Both the position numbers and the translations under genes were made by a program. A DNA stretch of 64,000 bases from 66-474 sp051954935 (GTDB taxonomy: Bacteria > Pseudomonadota > Gammaproteobacteria > Xanthomonadales > Rhodanobacteraceae), in assembly GCA_051954935.1 (NCBI GenBank), contig JBQCHG010000076.1:1-64000 (forward strand), given 5' to 3'. The notes under the pieces were generated by a model, which saw nothing but the letters and a program-made list of their open reading frames with translations, made no database searches and was not told the origin of the DNA. Each line of letters opens with the position of its first letter. Positions within the stretch are counted from its first letter, which is position 1. Below are positions 49,699 to 58,685 of this stretch, piece after piece.

Positions 49699-51804
49699 AT
49701 GACCAGCGTGCGCGTGATCGCCAGCCCACAGGAACATGACCCCGGCCTCGCGCCGGTGTCGTCGCTGCCGGGCGTCGGCCCGGCGGTGCAGCAGAGCCTG
49801 CAAAAACTGGGCATCGCGCGCGTGCAGGATCTGTGGTTCCACTTGCCGCTGCGTTACGAGGATCGTACGCGCATCACCGCAATCCGCGATCTGCGCATCG
49901 GCGAAGCCGCGCAGGTGGAAGGCGTGGTCGAAGCAGTGGAGACTGCGTTCCGCTATCGCGCGCAACTGCGGGTCGCGATCACCGACGACTCGCGCGAGAC
50001 GCTGGTGCTGCGCTTCTTCCATTTCCGCCGCGCACAGGGCGAGCGCTTGGCTCCGGGCACGCGGCTGCGCTGCTACGGCGAGGTGCGCCATGGCGCACAC
50101 GGGATGGAGATGGTGCATCCGCAGTACCAGATCCTGCATGGCGTTCGCGAAGTAGAAGAACGGCTTACACCGGTGTATCCCGCAACCGAAGGACTCGGCC
50201 AGCAACGCCTGCGTTCGATCATCGGGAAGGCCTTGGAGCGTCTTCCGGATGAAGCGAAGCTGGAGCTGATTCCCGAATCGCTGCGTGAATCGTTGCACCT
50301 GCCTTCCTTGCGCGAGGCGCTGCTGGTCGCGCATCGTCCGCCGCCGGAAGCCGATGTGGATGCACTCGCGCGTGGTGCGCATCCGGCGCAGCAGCGTCTG
50401 GTATTCGAGGAACTGCTGACCCATCACCTGAGCCTGAAGCGCCTGCGCGCGCAGGTGCGCACCCATCGCGCGCCGGCCTTGCGCGCGAACGCAAGTTTGC
50501 GCGGGCGGCTCCTGGATGCGCTGCCGTTCGCATTGACCGGCGCACAGCAGCGCGTGGAAGCCGAAGTCGCGAAGGATCTCGCGCGCGCCAAACCGATGCT
50601 GCGGCTGGTGCAGGGCGACGTCGGATCAGGCAAGACGGTGGTCGCCGTGCTCGCCGCGCTGAGCGCAGTCGCGAACGGAAAGCAGGCCGCACTGATGGCG
50701 CCGACCGAACTGCTGGCCGAGCAGCACCTGCGCAGCTTCCGCGCATGGTTCGAGCCGCTCGGCATCGACGTGATCTGGCTGGCGGGGAAGGTACAGGGTC
50801 GTGCGCGCCGGACTGCATTGTCAGCGGTAGCTCAGGGCGCGCCGGTCGTGATCGGCACGCACGCACTGATGCAGGAAGGCGTGGAATTCAGGAATCTCGC
50901 GCTGGCCATCGTGGACGAGCAGCACCGTTTCGGCGTGCAGCAGCGTATGGCGCTGCGGGACAAGGGTGCGGACGCGAAGTCGTTCCCGCACCAACTGGTG
51001 CTGACCGCCACGCCGATTCCGCGCACGCTGGCGATGAGCGTATATGCCGACCTCGATATCTCCGCGCTGGACGAATTGCCGCCGGGCCGCACGCCGGTGC
51101 AGACCACCGCCGTTTCGAACGCGCGTCGTGGCGAGGTGATAGAGCGCATCCGCGCGGCCTGCGCGGAAGGGCGGCAGGCGTATTGGGTGTGCACGATCAT
51201 CGAGGAATCCGAACAACTGGTTGCGCAGGCCGCGGAAGTGACCTTTGCGGAACTGTCCGCCGCGCTGCCGGAATTGAAAATCGGCCTGCTGCACGGGCGC
51301 ATGAAGCCAGCCGAGAAGCAGGCCACCATGGATGCGTTCAAGGCCGGCGAACTCGCGTTGCTGGTGGCGACCACGGTGATCGAGGTCGGCGTGGACGTGC
51401 CCAACGCCAGTCTGATGGTGATCGAGAACGCCGAACGGCTGGGCCTCGCGCAACTGCACCAGTTGCGCGGACGGGTGGGGCGCGGCAGCGTGGCCTCGCA
51501 TTGCGTGTTGCTCTATCAGCCGCCGCTTTCGAGTCTCGCCAAACAGCGGCTGGAAACCATGCGCGAGACCAACGATGGGTTCCTGATCGCCGAACGCGAC
51601 CTGCAACTGCGTGGCCCCGGTGAATTGCTGGGCACCCGCCAGACCGGCGAACTGGGGTTCCGCATCGCCGATCTGTCCCGCGACGCCTACCTGCTGCCTG
51701 CCGTCCAGCGCGTGGGTGCGGCGATGCTGAAGGATCACGCCGACCTGGCGGGGCGGCTGGTATCTCGCTGGATCGGGGGGGCGGCGCGGTTCGCGGATGC
51801 TTGA
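49699..51804 (+). CDS. recG: ATP-dependent DNA helicase RecG
   Basis: 701 aa from ATG 49699. RecG rescues stalled replication forks by branch migration. A wedge (OB) domain is followed by SF2 helicase motifs: GDVGSGKTVV at residues 306-315, PTELLAEQH, DEQHRFGVQQR, TATPIPRTLAMS and HQLRGRVGRG. TTG 49690 is an in-frame alternative. A TAACCT box 8 bases before the ATG and the lack of a ribosome-binding site suggest a leaderless transcript. Confidence 0.96.
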   Translation: MTSVRVIASPQEHDPGLAPVSSLPGVGPAVQQSLQKLGIARVQDLWFHLPLRYEDRTRITAIRDLRIGEAAQVEGVVEAVETAFRYRAQLRVAITDDSRETLVLRFFHFRRAQGERLAPGTRLRCYGEVRHGAHGMEMVHPQYQILHGVREVEERLTPVYPATEGLGQQRLRSIIGKALERLPDEAKLELIPESLRESLHLPSLREALLVAHRPPPEADVDALARGAHPAQQRLVFEELLTHHLSLKRLRAQVRTHRAPALRANASLRGRLLDALPFALTGAQQRVEAEVAKDLARAKPMLRLVQGDVGSGKTVVAVLAALSAVANGKQAALMAPTELLAEQHLRSFRAWFEPLGIDVIWLAGKVQGRARRTALSAVAQGAPVVIGTHALMQEGVEFRNLALAIVDEQHRFGVQQRMALRDKGADAKSFPHQLVLTATPIPRTLAMSVYADLDISALDELPPGRTPVQTTAVSNARRGEVIERIRAACAEGRQAYWVCTIIEESEQLVAQAAEVTFAELSAALPELKIGLLHGRMKPAEKQATMDAFKAGELALLVATTVIEVGVDVPNASLMVIENAERLGLAQLHQLRGRVGRGSVASHCVLLYQPPLSSLAKQRLETMRETNDGFLIAERDLQLRGPGELLGTRQTGELGFRIADLSRDAYLLPAVQRVGAAMLKDHADLAGRLVSRWIGGAARFADA

Positions 51805-51811
51805 CCCGGCA

Positions 51812-51841
51812 TTGCGCCGGGACGCACTACGCTGTTACACT
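51812..51841 (+). promoter_or_regulatory. Promoter of rpmE (type B L31)
   Basis: TTGCGC at 51812 and TACACT at 51836 have an 18-bp spacer, with TG one base before the -10 (extended -10). Confidence 0.55.
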
Positions 51842-51885
51842 GCCGCTCTTTTCTCGCGCGAAACCCTCGCGCCCGGAGCCTCACG

Positions 51886-52140
51886 ATGAAAGCCGACACC
51901 CATCCGAACTACCAGCCGGTGGTGTTCCAGGACGTCAGTTCCGATTTCGCGTTCCTGACGCGCTCGACCATGACCTCCAAGGAAACCATCAAGTGGGAGG
52001 ACGGCAAGGAATACCCGCTGATCAAGGTGGAAATTTCCAGCGCCTCGCACCCGTTCTACACGGGCAAGCAGAAGGTGATGGACACCGGCGGTCGCATCGA
52101 CAAATTCAAGCGCCGCTACGCGGCAGGTGCGAAGAAGTAA
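51886..52140 (+). CDS. rpmE2: 50S ribosomal protein L31 type B
   Basis: 84 aa beginning MKADTHPNYQPVVFQDV, the type B (YkgM-like) form. It has no cysteine at all, so it lacks the CxxC zinc site of classical L31. Zinc-free paralogues usually replace L31 when zinc is short, but in several Xanthomonadales type B appears to be the normal copy. It has its own promoter. No Zur-like palindrome was recognised upstream. Confidence 0.95.
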   Translation: MKADTHPNYQPVVFQDVSSDFAFLTRSTMTSKETIKWEDGKEYPLIKVEISSASHPFYTGKQKVMDTGGRIDKFKRRYAAGAKK

Positions 52141-52239
52141 TCCCGTCCGCACTGCTCATGCCCGAAGCGCCGGCCCTCGTGCCGGCGCTTTGCTTTTGGC
52201 GCGCCGGCTTTTCGCACATGCGGTCTTCCGAGCTGCCTG

Positions 52240-52248
52240 TGCGATAAT
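52240..52248 (+). promoter_or_regulatory. Extended -10 promoter of gltA
   Basis: TGCGATAAT is an extended -10 box 65 bases before the gltA start. No convincing -35 is seen. Confidence 0.5.
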
Positions 52249-52312
52249 AGCGAATTGTCCTGTCCAGCCGGATCGTAATTCGATCCACCGGATGCAAGCG
52301 AAGGAGCAAGCC

Positions 52313-53599
52313 GTGCCCAAGACCATCACCCTGGCCGATCGCGCAGATCATTCCGTGCAACTTCCGCTTGTGGAAGGCACGCTCGGTCCGAGTTGCGTGG
52401 ACATCGGCGCGCTCTACAAGGACACCGGCCACTTCACCTACGATCCCGGCTTCGCCGCCACTGCGGCCTGCAAGAGCGCGATCACATTCATTGACGGCGA
52501 GAAGGGCGTGCTGCTGTATCGCGGTTATCCGATCGAACAGCTCGCCGAAAAATCCAGCTTCCTGGAAGTCGCCTACCTGCTGCTTGAAGGCGAGCTGCCG
52601 ACCACCGGGCAGTTCGGTGCGTTCGAGGACCAGGTGACGCATCACACGATGATGCACGAGTCGCTGAAGTACTTCCTTCACGGCTTCCATCACGATGCGC
52701 ATCCGATGGCGATGCTGTGCGGCGCGATCGCCTCGCTGTCCGCGTTCTACCACGACAACCTGGACAACGAGGATCCGGCGCAGCGCAAGCTCGCGGCGAT
52801 CCGCCTGATCGCCAAGATGCCGACGATCGCGGCGGCTGCATACCGCTATTCGATCGGATGGCCGTTCCGCTACCCGCGCAACAACCTCGAATACGTCACC
52901 CGCTTCCTGCACATGATGTTCGAGGTGCCGAGCGAGCCGCTGGCGCTGAACCCGGTCGCGGCGAAAGCCCTGGACCTGCTGTTCATCCTGCACGCCGATC
53001 ACGAACAGAACGCCAGCACCTCGACCGTGCGGCTGGTCGGTTCCACCGGTGCCAATCCGTATGCCTCCATCGCGGCCGGCATCGCCGCGCTGTGGGGCCC
53101 GGCGCATGGCGGCGCCAACGAAGCGGTGCTGAAGATGCTGGCCGAAATCGGTGACGCGAAGAACGTGGAGAAGGCGGTCGCGCGCGCCAAGGACAAGGAT
53201 TCCGGGTTCCGCCTGATGGGCTTCGGCCACCGCGTCTACAAGAACTTCGACCCGCGCGCGAAGATCATCCGCGAAATGACCCACAAGGTGCTCAACGAGC
53301 TGGGCATCAACGATCCGCTGTTGGATATCGCGCTGAAGCTGGAAGAAGCTGCGCTCAAGGACGATTACTTCGTCGAGCGCAAGCTGTACCCGAACGTGGA
53401 TTTCTATTCGGGCATCATCTACAAGGCGCTGAAGATCCCGACCGAGATGTTCACCGTGATGTTCGCGATCGCGCGCACCGCCGGCTGGATCGCGCACTGG
53501 ATCGAACAGCACGAAACCCCTGGCGCGCGCATCGGACGTCCGCGCCAAGTGTATACCGGCGCCACGCCGCGCGATTACGTGGGAATGGAGAAGCGTTGA
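52313..53599 (+). CDS. gltA: Citrate synthase
   Basis: 428 aa (E. coli GltA 427). It condenses acetyl-CoA and oxaloacetate in the first step of the TCA cycle. GTG 52313 is chosen because AAGGAG lies 7 bases before it and the length fits; ATG 52292 is in frame. Catalytic regions are HADHEQNAST, GPAHGGANEAVL and GFGHRVYKNFDPRA. The tail RIGRPRQVYTGATPRDY is typical of the hexameric Gram-negative type, which is usually inhibited by NADH. Confidence 0.97.
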   Translation: MPKTITLADRADHSVQLPLVEGTLGPSCVDIGALYKDTGHFTYDPGFAATAACKSAITFIDGEKGVLLYRGYPIEQLAEKSSFLEVAYLLLEGELPTTGQFGAFEDQVTHHTMMHESLKYFLHGFHHDAHPMAMLCGAIASLSAFYHDNLDNEDPAQRKLAAIRLIAKMPTIAAAAYRYSIGWPFRYPRNNLEYVTRFLHMMFEVPSEPLALNPVAAKALDLLFILHADHEQNASTSTVRLVGSTGANPYASIAAGIAALWGPAHGGANEAVLKMLAEIGDAKNVEKAVARAKDKDSGFRLMGFGHRVYKNFDPRAKIIREMTHKVLNELGINDPLLDIALKLEEAALKDDYFVERKLYPNVDFYSGIIYKALKIPTEMFTVMFAIARTAGWIAHWIEQHETPGARIGRPRQVYTGATPRDYVGMEKR

Positions 53600-53606
53600 A
53601 TTTTTC

Positions 53607-53774
53607 GTCATTCCGGACGCCGAGCAGCGGCGATCCGGAATCCAGTGTTTTTGTTCCTGTCAAATGCAAAGTCGCTGGATTACAAAGTCTGTCCCTGGGC
53701 TTTGCCATTCGGGTCAGCCTCCGGCTGTTGAAATTCGTTCCAAACGAATTTGTCCCCCTTTTCGCGGGAATGAC
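53607..53774. mobile_element. MITE-like palindromic element after gltA
   Basis: 168 bp flanked by perfect 8-bp terminal inverted repeats GTCATTCC (53607-53614) and GGAATGAC (53767-53774). Inside are AATCCAG/CTGGATT arms and a perfect AAATTCGTT/AACGAATTT hairpin. It encodes nothing. It fills the gap between convergent gltA and the 53782 gene. The first 36 bases resemble 16643-16678. Confidence 0.6.
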
Positions 53775-53781
53775 CACGCGC

Positions 53782-54441
53782 TCAGCTGTCGTTCTCGAAC
53801 TGCGCGATTTCCTCTTCCGCGAGCATCGCTTCCAGGGATGCCAATGACGCGCGCCGCATCGGCCGCTCGTCTATGCGATCCAGCGGCGGCTGCCGCAGCG
53901 CGTCGCGCGGCATCAGCGTGAGATCCATCGCGATGCCTTCCGCCGCGAACAGCAGCACCGGAAGGTCGGCATCGCGCTGACGATCGATGCGCAACGTTCG
54001 CGTGCGCTGTTCGAAGGGAATGCCGTGTTCGTGCAGGAACATCGCGACATCCTCGGGCGAATCGCAGAACACGTGCAGGCTTACCGCCGAATGCGCATCG
54101 GCGGTGCCTTCCAGCACCGCGCCGACCAGTCGCGGCTCGAAGCGCCCCAGAAAGCGCATGGCTTCCACCGCGGCTTCACGGCGCTCGCGCAGGGCCTGCG
54201 GTTGCGATTCGGACAGGAACAGACGTTGGTGCTCGCGCAGCGCATCCTCGATCTCGCGATTGCGCGGCAGGCCTTGCTCGTCGCCGATGCCGAGCCGCTG
54301 CGCGGCTTTGAGCTTGGCCTGGCGGTAATCGCGGATACCGTGCTCGCTGATCAGTCGCGCGGCTTCAAGCGCGATGCGGCGGCGCATCTGCCTGCTGCGA
54401 TCCTGCGCGTGGATGCGGTGGTACTCGGCAGCCTTTCGCAT
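53782..54441 (-). CDS. Conserved hypothetical protein
   Basis: 219 aa from ATG 54441; Met 19 (54387) is an alternative. I do not recognise a characterised family. The N terminus is a basic helix, then IALEAARLISEHGIRDYRQAKLKAAQRLG, shown here only to mark its Ala/Arg-rich helical nature. Residues 95-165 alternate strands and helices (LVGAVLEGTADAHS, SLHVFCDSPEDVAMFLHEHG), which resembles a nucleotidyltransferase-like fold. The tail is acidic. It is soluble with no signal peptide. It shares its strand with mrcA, whose stop lies upstream at 54629, leaving 187 bp between them. Confidence 0.65.
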   Translation of the reverse strand: MRKAAEYHRIHAQDRSRQMRRRIALEAARLISEHGIRDYRQAKLKAAQRLGIGDEQGLPRNREIEDALREHQRLFLSESQPQALRERREAAVEAMRFLGRFEPRLVGAVLEGTADAHSAVSLHVFCDSPEDVAMFLHEHGIPFEQRTRTLRIDRQRDADLPVLLFAAEGIAMDLTLMPRDALRQPPLDRIDERPMRRASLASLEAMLAEEEIAQFENDS

Positions 54442-54628
54442 CGCTCCTGCTCCCGTGCATCCGCGTTGCGGTCAGTGTGGCAAATGCGACGCGAAAGAGC
54501 AAAAGCGGAGATCGGGCACTCGCAATCGGAGCGGTTTTCCTGAGAAATCCGGCCGCGGAGCTTGGCTTTGATGACCAAGGCGGCTCGGGTTGCGCAATCG
54601 CTTCGAGGACAGCGATGACGGACGATCG

Positions 54629-57154
54629 CTAGAAAATATCGTACGCCGGCGATTGATCCTGGTTCTGCGCTTGCGTGCGCAGGCGATCAAGATCCTCGAC
54701 CTTGAAGACCTCGTTCATGGCATTGGGATCGCCTGCCGGAGCCAGCGCGCCGGTCACGCTATCTATGGATGCCGTGACAATGCCCGGGGGCATCGGCACG
54801 CCGTTCTCGGGCTTGCCTTGCAGCGCCGGACCCATGAACGCCATCCAGATCGGCAGTGCGGTCTCGGCGCCGAACTCGCCTTTGCCGAGCGAATCGTAGT
54901 TGTCGAAACCAACCCACACGGTCGCGACCAGGTCACCGTTGAAGCCGCAGAACCAGCCGTCGCGATGATCGTTGGTGGAGCCGGTCTTGCCGGCGAGATC
55001 GTTGCGACCCAGGGACTTCGCCGCTGCCGCGGTGCCGTGGTCCACCACGCTCTTCATCAGTGAGGTGATCAGGTAGTCATTGCGCGCGTCAATCACGCGC
55101 GGCGCAAGGTTCGGCACGGCGGATGAGGTGGCGCCGGCGGCGCTGGACGCGGCGGCGGGCACTTGCAGCGCTTCACCCGGATCGCCGGCCGCGGCCGAAG
55201 GTTGCAGGGGCGCACTCGCCACCGCCTTGCCTTCGTCCAGCAAGCGCGCGGTGCAGTTACGGCAGGCGCGCGGCGGATTGGCGCGATATACCGCGTGCCC
55301 GTCGCGATCATCGATCTGCGCGATGTAATACGGATTCACGAGGAACCCGCCGTTGGCGAATACCGAGTAGCCTCGCGCCATCGCCATCGGCGAAACCGAA
55401 GCGGTGCCGAGCGCGAGCGAGAGGTTGGATGGCATCGCATCCAGCGGAAAGCCGAAGCGGGTGATGTATTCGCGCGCGTAGCGGATACCGATCGCGTCCA
55501 GCAGGCGGATCGAAACCAAGTTCACCGATTGCGCCAGTGCTTCGCGCAGGCGCATCGGGCCGCGGAATTTTCCGTCGTCGTTGCCCGGTGTCCACAGTCC
55601 GCCCGGTACGGACGGATCCGGCAGCGCGATCGGCGCGTCGTTGATGATCGAGGCCGGCGTGAAGCCACGGTCGAAAGCCGCGGAGTAGATGAAGGGCTTA
55701 AAGCTCGAGCCCGGCTGGCGCGCGGTCTGGATCGCGCGATTGAACTTGCTGCGCTCGAAGCTGAAGCCGCCGACCAGCGCCTTCACCGCGCCATCCTCGG
55801 GATCGAGCACCACCATTGCCGACTGCGCAGCGGGAATCTGGCTCAGTTCCCATTTCGGCTCGGCGGACTTCTTGCCCTTCTTCGGGTCGGTGGCCGTCTG
55901 TTGGCCATCATCGGACAACGCCATGCGCACGATGTCGCCGCGGCGCAGGATTGACGCCACGCCTTCGCCACCGGTCTTGGCCTTGCGCGCGTACCGCTGC
56001 GCCCACTTCACCGCAGCCGCATCGAGTTCCGCCGAATGCGCGGCGTCGAGATACACCGTCGCGTGATCTCGATCCGCCTGCGTAACGATCCCGGGCAGCA
56101 GGCCGGAAACCGAATGGTAGTCGGCCAGCGCGCGATCGTAGTTTGCGGGGCTGGCCTGCGCCGGCAAATCCACGTGCGCTTCGGGGCCGCGATAGCCATG
56201 CCGATGGTCGTAATCTTCCAGACGCGTGCGCAAGGCAGTGTTGGCAAGATCCTGCAGCCGGCTGTCGATGGTGGTGCGTACCACGTAACCGTCCGTCAGC
56301 GCCTGGTTGCCCAGCCGTTCGATCGCTTGCCGGCGCACCATCTCGGCCAGATATGGCGCATCTACCTGCACGGGCGGCTCGTGCGCGGACGCGTCGTCCG
56401 GCGTGTTCACCGCTGTCTGGTACTGCGCCTGGGTGATGAAATCGTGGTCCAGCATTTGCCGCAGTACGTAATTGCGTCGCGCGGTCGCGTGCTGGGGGTT
56501 GTAGAGCGGATTGCCGGTGGTTGGCGCCTGGGGCAGGCCGGCCAGCATCGCGCATTCCGGCAGGGTGAGTTGATCGAGCTTCTTGCCGTAGTAGAACTCC
56601 GCGGCGGCGGCCACCCCGTATGCGCGATGGCCGAGGAAGATCTTGTTCAGGTAAAGCTGCAGGATCTCGTCCTTGGTCAATTCGTGTTCGATCCGGAACG
56701 CGGTGAACATCTCGATCAGCTTGCGGGTATAGCTCTTCTCGGGGCTGAGGAAGAAGTTGCGCGCGACCTGCTGGGTAATGGTCGAGCCGCCCTGCGCCTT
56801 GTCGCCACCGGTGATCATCACGTGCCACGCCGCGCGCGCGGTGCCTTCCCAATCCACGCCGGGGTGGTGATAGAAGTCGGCATCTTCGGCGGCGAGGAAG
56901 GCGTCCTTCAGTTGCGCCGGCACCTGGCTGATCTGCACCGGGATGCGGCGCGTTTCGCCGAACAAGGCGATCAGCTTGCCGTCGGCCGATTCCACCCGTA
57001 ACGGCACCTGCAATTGGACGTCTTTCAGCAAGGCAACCGAAGGGATGCGCGGCGAGATCAGCCAGTAGGTGAAAGCGCCGGCGGCAACGCCGAGCAGGAA
57101 CAGGCAAAGCACCGTTATCGCCGCGATGCGCAGCAGGCGTTTGAAAATTCGCAT
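54629..57154 (-). CDS. mrcA: Penicillin-binding protein 1A
   Basis: 841 aa, starting at ATG 57154 (MRIFKRLLRI); the longer frame is not used. A membrane anchor (residues about 8-33) is followed by a GT51 glycosyltransferase: catalytic Glu90 in AAEDADFYHHPG, then GGSTITQQVARNFFLS. An OB-like insert comes next. The transpeptidase has Ser483-x-x-Lys (GSSFKPF), SVN in LAQSVNL and KTG in AGKTGSTND. It polymerises and cross-links peptidoglycan. Divergence from pilMNOPQ is conserved in gammaproteobacteria. Confidence 0.96.
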   Translation of the reverse strand: MRIFKRLLRIAAITVLCLFLLGVAAGAFTYWLISPRIPSVALLKDVQLQVPLRVESADGKLIALFGETRRIPVQISQVPAQLKDAFLAAEDADFYHHPGVDWEGTARAAWHVMITGGDKAQGGSTITQQVARNFFLSPEKSYTRKLIEMFTAFRIEHELTKDEILQLYLNKIFLGHRAYGVAAAAEFYYGKKLDQLTLPECAMLAGLPQAPTTGNPLYNPQHATARRNYVLRQMLDHDFITQAQYQTAVNTPDDASAHEPPVQVDAPYLAEMVRRQAIERLGNQALTDGYVVRTTIDSRLQDLANTALRTRLEDYDHRHGYRGPEAHVDLPAQASPANYDRALADYHSVSGLLPGIVTQADRDHATVYLDAAHSAELDAAAVKWAQRYARKAKTGGEGVASILRRGDIVRMALSDDGQQTATDPKKGKKSAEPKWELSQIPAAQSAMVVLDPEDGAVKALVGGFSFERSKFNRAIQTARQPGSSFKPFIYSAAFDRGFTPASIINDAPIALPDPSVPGGLWTPGNDDGKFRGPMRLREALAQSVNLVSIRLLDAIGIRYAREYITRFGFPLDAMPSNLSLALGTASVSPMAMARGYSVFANGGFLVNPYYIAQIDDRDGHAVYRANPPRACRNCTARLLDEGKAVASAPLQPSAAAGDPGEALQVPAAASSAAGATSSAVPNLAPRVIDARNDYLITSLMKSVVDHGTAAAAKSLGRNDLAGKTGSTNDHRDGWFCGFNGDLVATVWVGFDNYDSLGKGEFGAETALPIWMAFMGPALQGKPENGVPMPPGIVTASIDSVTGALAPAGDPNAMNEVFKVEDLDRLRTQAQNQDQSPAYDIF

Positions 57155-57547
57155 CAATAAATCTCTGACTCGTTGCGGCCGCTTGGATTTCTGCCCCGTG
57201 GGGCAAGAGATGAATCGCATTCCGGTCTGGCAAGGAAGCGACGATGTTGTGGAAAGATGACGATGTAGTTCGCAGCGAGCATACCCGACGAATGCCAGAG
57301 CGTCTGGTTGTGATCGCAATCAAATACGCAGGTTGGCGCTTGCGAGTATAGATGCTTGCCGCGCGCGGCGACGAGGAATCCATCGCCGATTCAACTTGCG
57401 GAAGCGGCGTCGGGCGGAGCGAACGGGCAAGCAGGCGTGAGATGGGCGGACGAGGCCTTCGCGGGTGGCCTCGCTCAGGGGTAAAGAGGTACTGTTGGCC
57501 TGAAAAGGCTTTGTTGATCAAGTGGTTGCAGACACTTTGCAAACTGT
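57155..57547. other. Intergenic region between mrcA and pilM
   Basis: About 390 bp upstream of the pilM promoter without a credible gene. It holds the mrcA leader and a small palindrome CCAGA-GCG-TCTGG at 57295-57307. Short open frames here look random. No good mrcA promoter pair was found by eye. Confidence 0.6.
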
Positions 57548-57576
57548 TTGATATTTCATTAACTTTCCGATCTAAT
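57548..57576 (+). promoter_or_regulatory. Sigma-70 promoter of pilMNOPQ
   Basis: TTGATA (57548-57553) and TCTAAT (57571-57576) with a 17-bp spacer match consensus at 5 of 6 positions each, in an AT-rich patch. The leader to the pilM start would be about 45 bases. Confidence 0.75.
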
Positions 57577-57626
57577 GCACTTGCGCATCTTTCGCTCGTA
57601 AGGGCGCGTGGGGAAGGGGAAAATTC

Positions 57627-58685
57627 GTGGGCTTTCTATCGCCAAAGGCACCATCGCTGATCGGTGTCGACATCAGTTCAACGGCGGTCAAGCTGTTGCA
57701 ACTGTCCCAGACCGGCGCTCGCTACCGGGTCGAGCACTACGCGGTCGAGCCGCTGCCGCCGAACGCCGTGGTCGAAAAGAACATCGTCGAGGTGGAGGCG
57801 GTGGGTGACGCCATCCGCCGCGCAGTCGCGCGCACCGGAGCACGCACCAAGTTCGCCGCCGCTGCAGTTGCCGGTTCCGCGGTGATCACCAAGGTGATCC
57901 CGATGCCCGCCGAGCTCACGGAGGATGAACTGGAAGGCCAGATCCAGGTCGAGGCCAACCAGTACATCCCGTATCCGATCGAAGAAGTCAGCCTCGATTT
58001 CGAAAAGCTCGGGCCGGTCAAGGACAATCCCGAGATGCTCAACGTGCTGCTGGCCGCGTCGCGTACCGAGAACGTGGACATGCGCGTGGCCGCGCTCGAC
58101 CTTGGCGGGCTCACCGCCAGGGTGGTGGACGTCGAGGTGTTCGCGATGGAGAACGCGTTCAAGCTGATCACCGATCAGCTGACCGTCTCGCGCGACTCTC
58201 TGATCGCGCTGGTGGACGTCGGCGCAACCATGACGACGCTTTCGGTGCTGAAAAACCAGCGCACCATCTATTCGCGCGAACAGGTGTTTGGCGGAAAGCA
58301 GCTCACCGACGAGGTGATGCGCCGCTACGGGCTTTCGTACGAGGAAGCCGGAATGGCCAAGCGTCAGGGCGGCCTGCCGGAGTCCTACGAGATCGAGGTG
58401 CTGGAGCCGTTCAAGGAGGCGATGATCCAGCAGGTCAGCCGCCTGCTGCAGTTCTTCTATGCCGGTAGCGAGTTCGGCAAGGTGGATCAGATCGTGCTCG
58501 CTGGCGGCTGTGCTTCCATCGCGGGCGTCAGTGAAATGGCGGAGGAGCAGCTCGGCGTGCCCTGCGTTGTGGCCAATCCGCTGGCCAGCATGTCGCTGTC
58601 ACCCAAGCTGCAGGCGCAAACCCTCGCGCAGGACGCGCCGGCGTTGATGATCGCCTGCGGTCTGGCCTTGAGGAGTTTCGACTGA
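57627..58685 (+). CDS. pilM: Type IV pilus assembly protein PilM
   Basis: 352 aa from GTG 57627, with GGGAAGGGG upstream. A cytoplasmic actin-like ATPase that binds the N-terminal tail of PilN and links the motor to the alignment complex. The actin-like motifs are LIGVDISSTAVKLLQL near residue 12, LVDVGATMTTL near 195, and LAGGCASIAG near 290. Its stop overlaps the pilN start (TGATG). Confidence 0.96.
   Translation: MGFLSPKAPSLIGVDISSTAVKLLQLSQTGARYRVEHYAVEPLPPNAVVEKNIVEVEAVGDAIRRAVARTGARTKFAAAAVAGSAVITKVIPMPAELTEDELEGQIQVEANQYIPYPIEEVSLDFEKLGPVKDNPEMLNVLLAASRTENVDMRVAALDLGGLTARVVDVEVFAMENAFKLITDQLTVSRDSLIALVDVGATMTTLSVLKNQRTIYSREQVFGGKQLTDEVMRRYGLSYEEAGMAKRQGGLPESYEIEVLEPFKEAMIQQVSRLLQFFYAGSEFGKVDQIVLAGGCASIAGVSEMAEEQLGVPCVVANPLASMSLSPKLQAQTLAQDAPALMIACGLALRSFD

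Noticed and set aside
51886..52140. Zinc-responsive (Zur) control of the cysteine-free L31
   Set aside because: No Zur-like palindrome was recognised in the 80 bp upstream, and type B L31 is often the standard copy in this order.
57496..57545. Sigma-54 promoter before pilM
   Set aside because: GG and GC dinucleotides around 57496 and 57520 do not have the required 10-base spacing, whereas a near-consensus sigma-70 promoter follows at 57548-57576.
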